From Spirochaetia bacterium UBA2205 (GTDB lineage: Bacteria > Spirochaetota > UBA4802 > UB4802): a stretch of DNA of 18,493 nt. Of this stretch, positions 15,111 to 18,493 are shown piece by piece. Under the pieces are notes generated by a model. The model had not been told where the DNA came from and made no database searches. It saw nothing but the letters and a program-made list of their open reading frames with translations. Location: positions 1 through 18,493 of the forward strand of contig DCUV01000003.1 of the NCBI GenBank assembly GCA_002328585.1, in the 5' to 3' direction. The position numbers and the translations under genes were made by a program. How positions within the stretch are numbered: the first letter of the stretch is position 1; the number at the start of each line of letters is the position of its first letter.

Positions 15111-16787
15111 CTAATCAGAAGTAAGATATTTCTCTAAATATTCATTGAGATCGGCTATATTTTTACGTATCATGGATTTAAATTCGGGCGGTATGTTCTG
15201 TTGTATCACTACCTTGTAATAATTCAGGGCATCACGTACTTTACGTTTTTGTATCAATTCATCGGCTTTTTGCAGCAGCGGTCTATATTTGTAAAATGCA
15301 TATTCCAGTATATTTTTTTCTCGTGAAAGGCTGAATTCATCGGGGAGTTTTTTAAAATCATAGGTTACCCGTAATATTGGCAATTCCTTTTTTTTGCGTC
15401 GGTCATGTTGTAAAAATTTCTCGTAAAATTTACGGTCTTCTTCCAGTTTGTGTAATGTTTCAGTATCCTGGATATCGTATTCAACATCATCTGTTTTACG
15501 ATAATCGCCTACAATTTCAATGTCATCGGCACGTTTGCGTTTATCTTCTTCAAGTATCTTCTTAAATATATCCTCATCGCTTATCTCATCTAACTGGCTT
15601 TTCTTTTCATCTTTTATAATATCACTTATAAGTTCCCATTCTTCATCCTCTTTCAACTTCTGGGTTTTTTCAACAATCTCGGAGGATTGTATTGTTTCCC
15701 CTTGTTTTATCGTATCGCCATATAGTTTCTTTAAAATATCCTTTGCACTATCACTTTTCATCCTGTCTTTATCAATTGGTTTAGAGGCGGGTGCGGCAAT
15801 TTTTGGTAGCTTTTCCAAAATTTTTAAGATTGGTTCCGGATCAAGTTCAATTGGCAACTTCCCTTCATATTTCACGGTGGAAACGGCAGGTTGCTTGCTT
15901 CCTGCTAAAAGGCTGGAATGCACTGTTTTTAAATTTTCAAGTTCTGCCCGTGTTTTTTCCTTTTCTTCGTATAGCTTAAACATTCTGTCGGTGAGGTCAT
16001 TGAGCTGAGCTTGCAACTTCTGTATCTCCGAAGTTTTTAAAAAATCTTCTCTGTTAGATAGCTCCTTTAAGGAACTGGCAACCTCTTTTTTAAGCTCTTC
16101 AAGGTGTGATGATAATTGTTTAATCTCATTGCTATAGTTGCTTATTGCTGTATCTTCAGTCTTTTCTAACATTTGTTTTTCAAAAATGCGTTTGGTAATT
16201 TCATCAATAATGTTATTAATATCAACATCCTGAGGGGCAAAACCAATCTGTATCTTTTCAGGTAGCCTAATAGGGCTATCTAATGAAATTTTTATTTCAT
16301 TAGCCGTGGGTTTTGTTACTGTTTCACGCTGTCGTTGCTGCTGCTCTTGTTTTTGTCGGTATTTTTTCAGGTAGTTGATGTTGGCATCTATTTTTGAGTT
16401 GGTTTCTGCATCAAGGATGCGTTCATTGACACCTTCATAGAGCGAGATTGCTGTAGGGAAGTCACCCTTTTTTGCATATACCTCTGCATTCATTAAAATT
16501 CTAAGATAAATCCTGAAACGGGAATAGGTTGGAATAATCTCTTCTGCGGCGTAGGGCAGCTTAAAATCTTCATCAATATCGGTTCTTTCAGGTGGCGTAT
16601 CGGTTGCTCTTCGTTTTGGTTTTGTCCCATCGGGATATGCTTCCTCTATTGCTAAATCACTGGCCCGCCTGCGATAGATTTTTTCAGGTGATGATTCACT
16701 TTTAGCCTGCGGTGTGTCATTGCCTGTTATTGCCCACATGAGTATAACAATGACAATGGCAAGCGATGTAATCAGTAATGGTATCAT
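15111..16787 (-). CDS. Membrane-anchored coiled-coil protein with duplicated TPR-like module
   Basis: 558-residue protein of unknown function. One hydrophobic helix (about 3-20) with no charged residue before it anchors it in the membrane. A basic segment with two similar motifs, RRRASD (39-44) and KRRATD (58-63), follows. Residues about 200-290 are heptad-like and rich in Glu, Lys and Leu, so a coiled coil is likely. Residues about 340-460 are highly charged. A 43-residue helical module occurs twice: residues 101-143 and 508-550 align without gaps at 12 identities, including A..., Y..V, NI..L..Y. The module resembles a TPR. No clear SD precedes ATG 16787. A repeat pair lies between it and glgX. 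The overall build suggests an envelope scaffold or a polar-complex protein. No catalytic motif is seen. Confidence 0.75.
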   Translation of the reverse strand: MIPLLITSLAIVIVILMWAITGNDTPQAKSESSPEKIYRRRASDLAIEEAYPDGTKPKRRATDTPPERTDIDEDFKLPYAAEEIIPTYSRFRIYLRILMNAEVYAKKGDFPTAISLYEGVNERILDAETNSKIDANINYLKKYRQKQEQQQRQRETVTKPTANEIKISLDSPIRLPEKIQIGFAPQDVDINNIIDEITKRIFEKQMLEKTEDTAISNYSNEIKQLSSHLEELKKEVASSLKELSNREDFLKTSEIQKLQAQLNDLTDRMFKLYEEKEKTRAELENLKTVHSSLLAGSKQPAVSTVKYEGKLPIELDPEPILKILEKLPKIAAPASKPIDKDRMKSDSAKDILKKLYGDTIKQGETIQSSEIVEKTQKLKEDEEWELISDIIKDEKKSQLDEISDEDIFKKILEEDKRKRADDIEIVGDYRKTDDVEYDIQDTETLHKLEEDRKFYEKFLQHDRRKKKELPILRVTYDFKKLPDEFSLSREKNILEYAFYKYRPLLQKADELIQKRKVRDALNYYKVVIQQNIPPEFKSMIRKNIADLNEYLEKYLTSD

Positions 16788-16835
16788 ATATTAATTGTAA
16801 GCTGTCCCTTGGTCAATTGCTGCAGGCTTACTTTA

Positions 16836-16921
16836 CAGTAACTATCGCCCACAATAATAAAATATAATAATAATCAATGCAATGCAACAGACTTTTTAAA
16901 AATAATATGTGCGATAGTTAC
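16836..16921. repeat. Dispersed repeat copies 3 and 4 as an inverted pair
   Basis: CAGTAACTATCGCC (16836-16849, plus strand) and GCGATAGTTAC (16911-16921) face each other across 61 very AT-rich bases, giving an 11-bp inverted core at both ends of an 86-base block. The left end is the 14-mer of copies 1 and 2. The block fills the gap between the end of glgX and the start of the coiled-coil gene. It could be a tiny non-autonomous element with terminal inverted repeats, or a hairpin transcript end built from two signals. Confidence 0.6.
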
Positions 16922-16954
16922 CGGTAAATAACCTCATAGTATATATCGTCACCG

Positions 16955-18493
16955 TTACGCTGAAATCAAAACAACCGCTGACATTTTTTTGCATGGATAG
17001 CTCTCCTGCTGTATTGCCACGCCGTCAGGCTGTATATCGAAAGGACTATCCAGCGAGGTGTCGATAACCCTGCGCCAGAATCTGCCGTTAAATGGCTGTG
17101 GCAAACAAAATTGCAGGTCATATTCAGAAGCATTGTAGATTATATAGCTATCGTTATCGGGCTTACCGTTGCAGTGAGCATACTCCCCATTGAGATGCAG
17201 GGCAATGGAATGACTATAAAAGGCACAATCAGGCTGGTATAGGTTTATGCCGTGCCATTGTATGTCGGGATGGTTAAATCCGTTATGGGGCGCTCCTGTC
17301 AAAAATTGCTTTTGGCGGAAAACAGGGTGCTTTTTTCTCAACTGCACAAGCAACTGGACAAAGCGATGGATGTCGCCAAACTGTGCACACCTATCCCAGT
17401 TAATCCATGATATTTCATTGTCCTGGCAGTAAGCGTTGTTATTTCCGTTTTGCGTGCGCCCTATCTCATCACCTGCCAGCACCATGGGGACACCCTGTGA
17501 CAATATAAGTGTGGTAAAAAAATTTTTTATCTGTTGCCTGCGTATTCTTTGAATAGCCTGTGGCGCATCATGTCCTTCAACCCCATAGTTGTGACTGATG
17601 TTGTTGTTATCGCCATCAAGGTTGTTTTCGCCATTTGCAAGGTTATGCTTTTCATTGTACGAAACAAGGTCAAGCATGGTAAAGCCGTCATGGCAGGTAA
17701 CAAAGTTTATGCTGTGTAAAGGGCTGCGGTTTGACCGCTGATAGATATCGGGGCTGCCAATAATCCGCTGCATAAAATTAGGCACGGCGTCATTATCGCC
17801 ACGCCAGAAGTGGCGAACATCGTCGCGAAATTTGCCATTCCATTCAGCCCATCTGCCGGGAAAATGGCCAATTAAATAGGCACCACCGGCATCCCATGCC
17901 TCGGCAATGATCTTGGTATTACGTAAGATGGGATCCTCGGATATCTTTTCAATGAGCGGTGGGTTTTGCAGTATATTTCCCTCCTGATCTCTGCCCAATA
18001 TTGAAGCCAGGTCAAATCTGAAACCATCAACATGCATATCTATAACCCAGTAGCGGAGGCAGTCTAAAATATAATCTCGCACAAGCGGGTGATTGCAGTT
18101 AACAGTGTTACCACATCCGGAAAAATTGTGGTAAAATCGCCTATCTTCTTTCAGCATATAATAGATAGAGTTGTCCAGTCCTTTAAAATTGATGGTTGGA
18201 CCAAGATGGTCACCTTCCGCTGTATGATTAAAAACAATGTCTAAATATACTTCAATCCCCGCCTGATGGAAGTCGCGTACCATTTCTTTAAACTCGTTGA
18301 CCTGCTGCCCCATTGTCCCGCTTGATGAATATGAAGATTTTGGAGCAAAGAAAGCAATGGTGCTGTAACCCCAGTAATTTTTTAAACGCTCTCCAGTGAA
18401 TGGATTAATGTTTATATTTTCAAATTCATCAAACTCCTGTATGGGCATAAGCTCCACAGCGGTTATTCCCAGCTCTTTAAGATGGGGAATTTT
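16955..18493 (-). CDS. glgX: Glycogen debranching enzyme (isoamylase type), 5' end missing
   Basis: Alpha-1,6-glucosidase of glycoside hydrolase family 13 that removes branches from glycogen limit dextrins. The frame is open to the window edge (KIPHLKELGITAVELMPIQEF...), so the 512 visible codons are the catalytic and C-terminal parts of an enzyme usually near 700 residues. The N-terminal carbohydrate-binding-like domain is outside. The catalytic triad is present in visible-fragment numbering: nucleophile Asp161 (DGFRFDLAS), acid/base Glu198 (AEAWD) and Asp269 (TCHDGFT). NGENNLDGDNNNISHNYGVEG and the DIVFNHTAEG segment are typical of GlgX/TreX. No other glycogen gene is visible. TreX-like naming is an alternative. 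Confidence 0.93.
   Translation of the reverse strand, partial: KIPHLKELGITAVELMPIQEFDEFENININPFTGERLKNYWGYSTIAFFAPKSSYSSSGTMGQQVNEFKEMVRDFHQAGIEVYLDIVFNHTAEGDHLGPTINFKGLDNSIYYMLKEDRRFYHNFSGCGNTVNCNHPLVRDYILDCLRYWVIDMHVDGFRFDLASILGRDQEGNILQNPPLIEKISEDPILRNTKIIAEAWDAGGAYLIGHFPGRWAEWNGKFRDDVRHFWRGDNDAVPNFMQRIIGSPDIYQRSNRSPLHSINFVTCHDGFTMLDLVSYNEKHNLANGENNLDGDNNNISHNYGVEGHDAPQAIQRIRRQQIKNFFTTLILSQGVPMVLAGDEIGRTQNGNNNAYCQDNEISWINWDRCAQFGDIHRFVQLLVQLRKKHPVFRQKQFLTGAPHNGFNHPDIQWHGINLYQPDCAFYSHSIALHLNGEYAHCNGKPDNDSYIIYNASEYDLQFCLPQPFNGRFWRRVIDTSLDSPFDIQPDGVAIQQESYPCKKMSAVVLISA

Noticed and set aside
15520..16008. Ser- and Phe-rich plus-strand frame opposite the coiled-coil gene
   Set aside because: Its composition is the antisense reflection of Glu/Lys codons, and it has no recognisable domain.
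1..18493. CRISPR array, tRNA, rRNA, prophage or insertion-sequence genes
   Set aside because: No regularly spaced repeats, cloverleaf-like sequence, rRNA segment or transposase/integrase motif was found on either strand.

Overview
This AT-rich window looks like a bacterial chromosome segment. The genes use the standard code and most have Shine-Dalgarno (SD) sites. The best guess for the host is the phylum Spirochaetota. The basis is indirect: a long regulator with two cyclic-nucleotide domains, a membrane-anchored coiled-coil/TPR-like protein and an AsmA-like envelope protein, all next to a glycogen debranching enzyme. No rRNA, tRNA, CRISPR array, prophage or transposase gene is visible.

Layout. 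Positions 1-367 hold no convincing gene. They contain a GC-rich stretch, a perfect 15-bp hairpin repeat and one copy of a short dispersed repeat. From 368 to 8496 most genes lie on the minus strand: a class-3-like aldehyde dehydrogenase, a broken remnant of a medium-chain (zinc-type) dehydrogenase, a D-2-hydroxyacid dehydrogenase, and a two-gene operon of an SCP2-like lipid-binding protein plus a thiamine-diphosphate lyase that resembles 2-hydroxyacyl-CoA lyase/ILVBL. The exception is a plus-strand 916-residue protein that fuses a phospholipase-D-like nuclease domain to an SNF2-type helicase. It ends exactly where the dehydrogenase remnant begins. From 8803 to 11059 the plus strand carries a STAS-domain anti-anti-sigma-like protein and leuC-leuD. 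From 11061 to the window end the minus strand carries, in transcription order, glgX (5' end outside the window), a 558-residue anchored coiled-coil protein, a small TPR protein, a double cyclic-nucleotide-binding regulator and an AsmA-like protein.

How the genes may work together. The SCP2-like protein, the TPP lyase and the aldehyde dehydrogenase could together handle acyl-CoA or 2-hydroxyacyl substrates and the aldehydes they release, in the manner of alpha-oxidation. This is inference from family and operon structure. LeuCD performs a hydro-lyase isomerisation, but no partner leucine-pathway gene is nearby. The regulator and the AsmA-like gene overlap by 23 bases, so they are probably translated together.

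The most unusual signal is a 14-base sequence, CAGTAACTATCGCC. It occurs exactly three times, plus once as an inverted 11-base core, always at or between gene ends. One copy forms the last codons of the SCP2-like gene. It behaves like a dispersed genomic signal or a small mobile repeat. Two further dispersed-repeat-like hairpins lie in the leader of the STAS gene.
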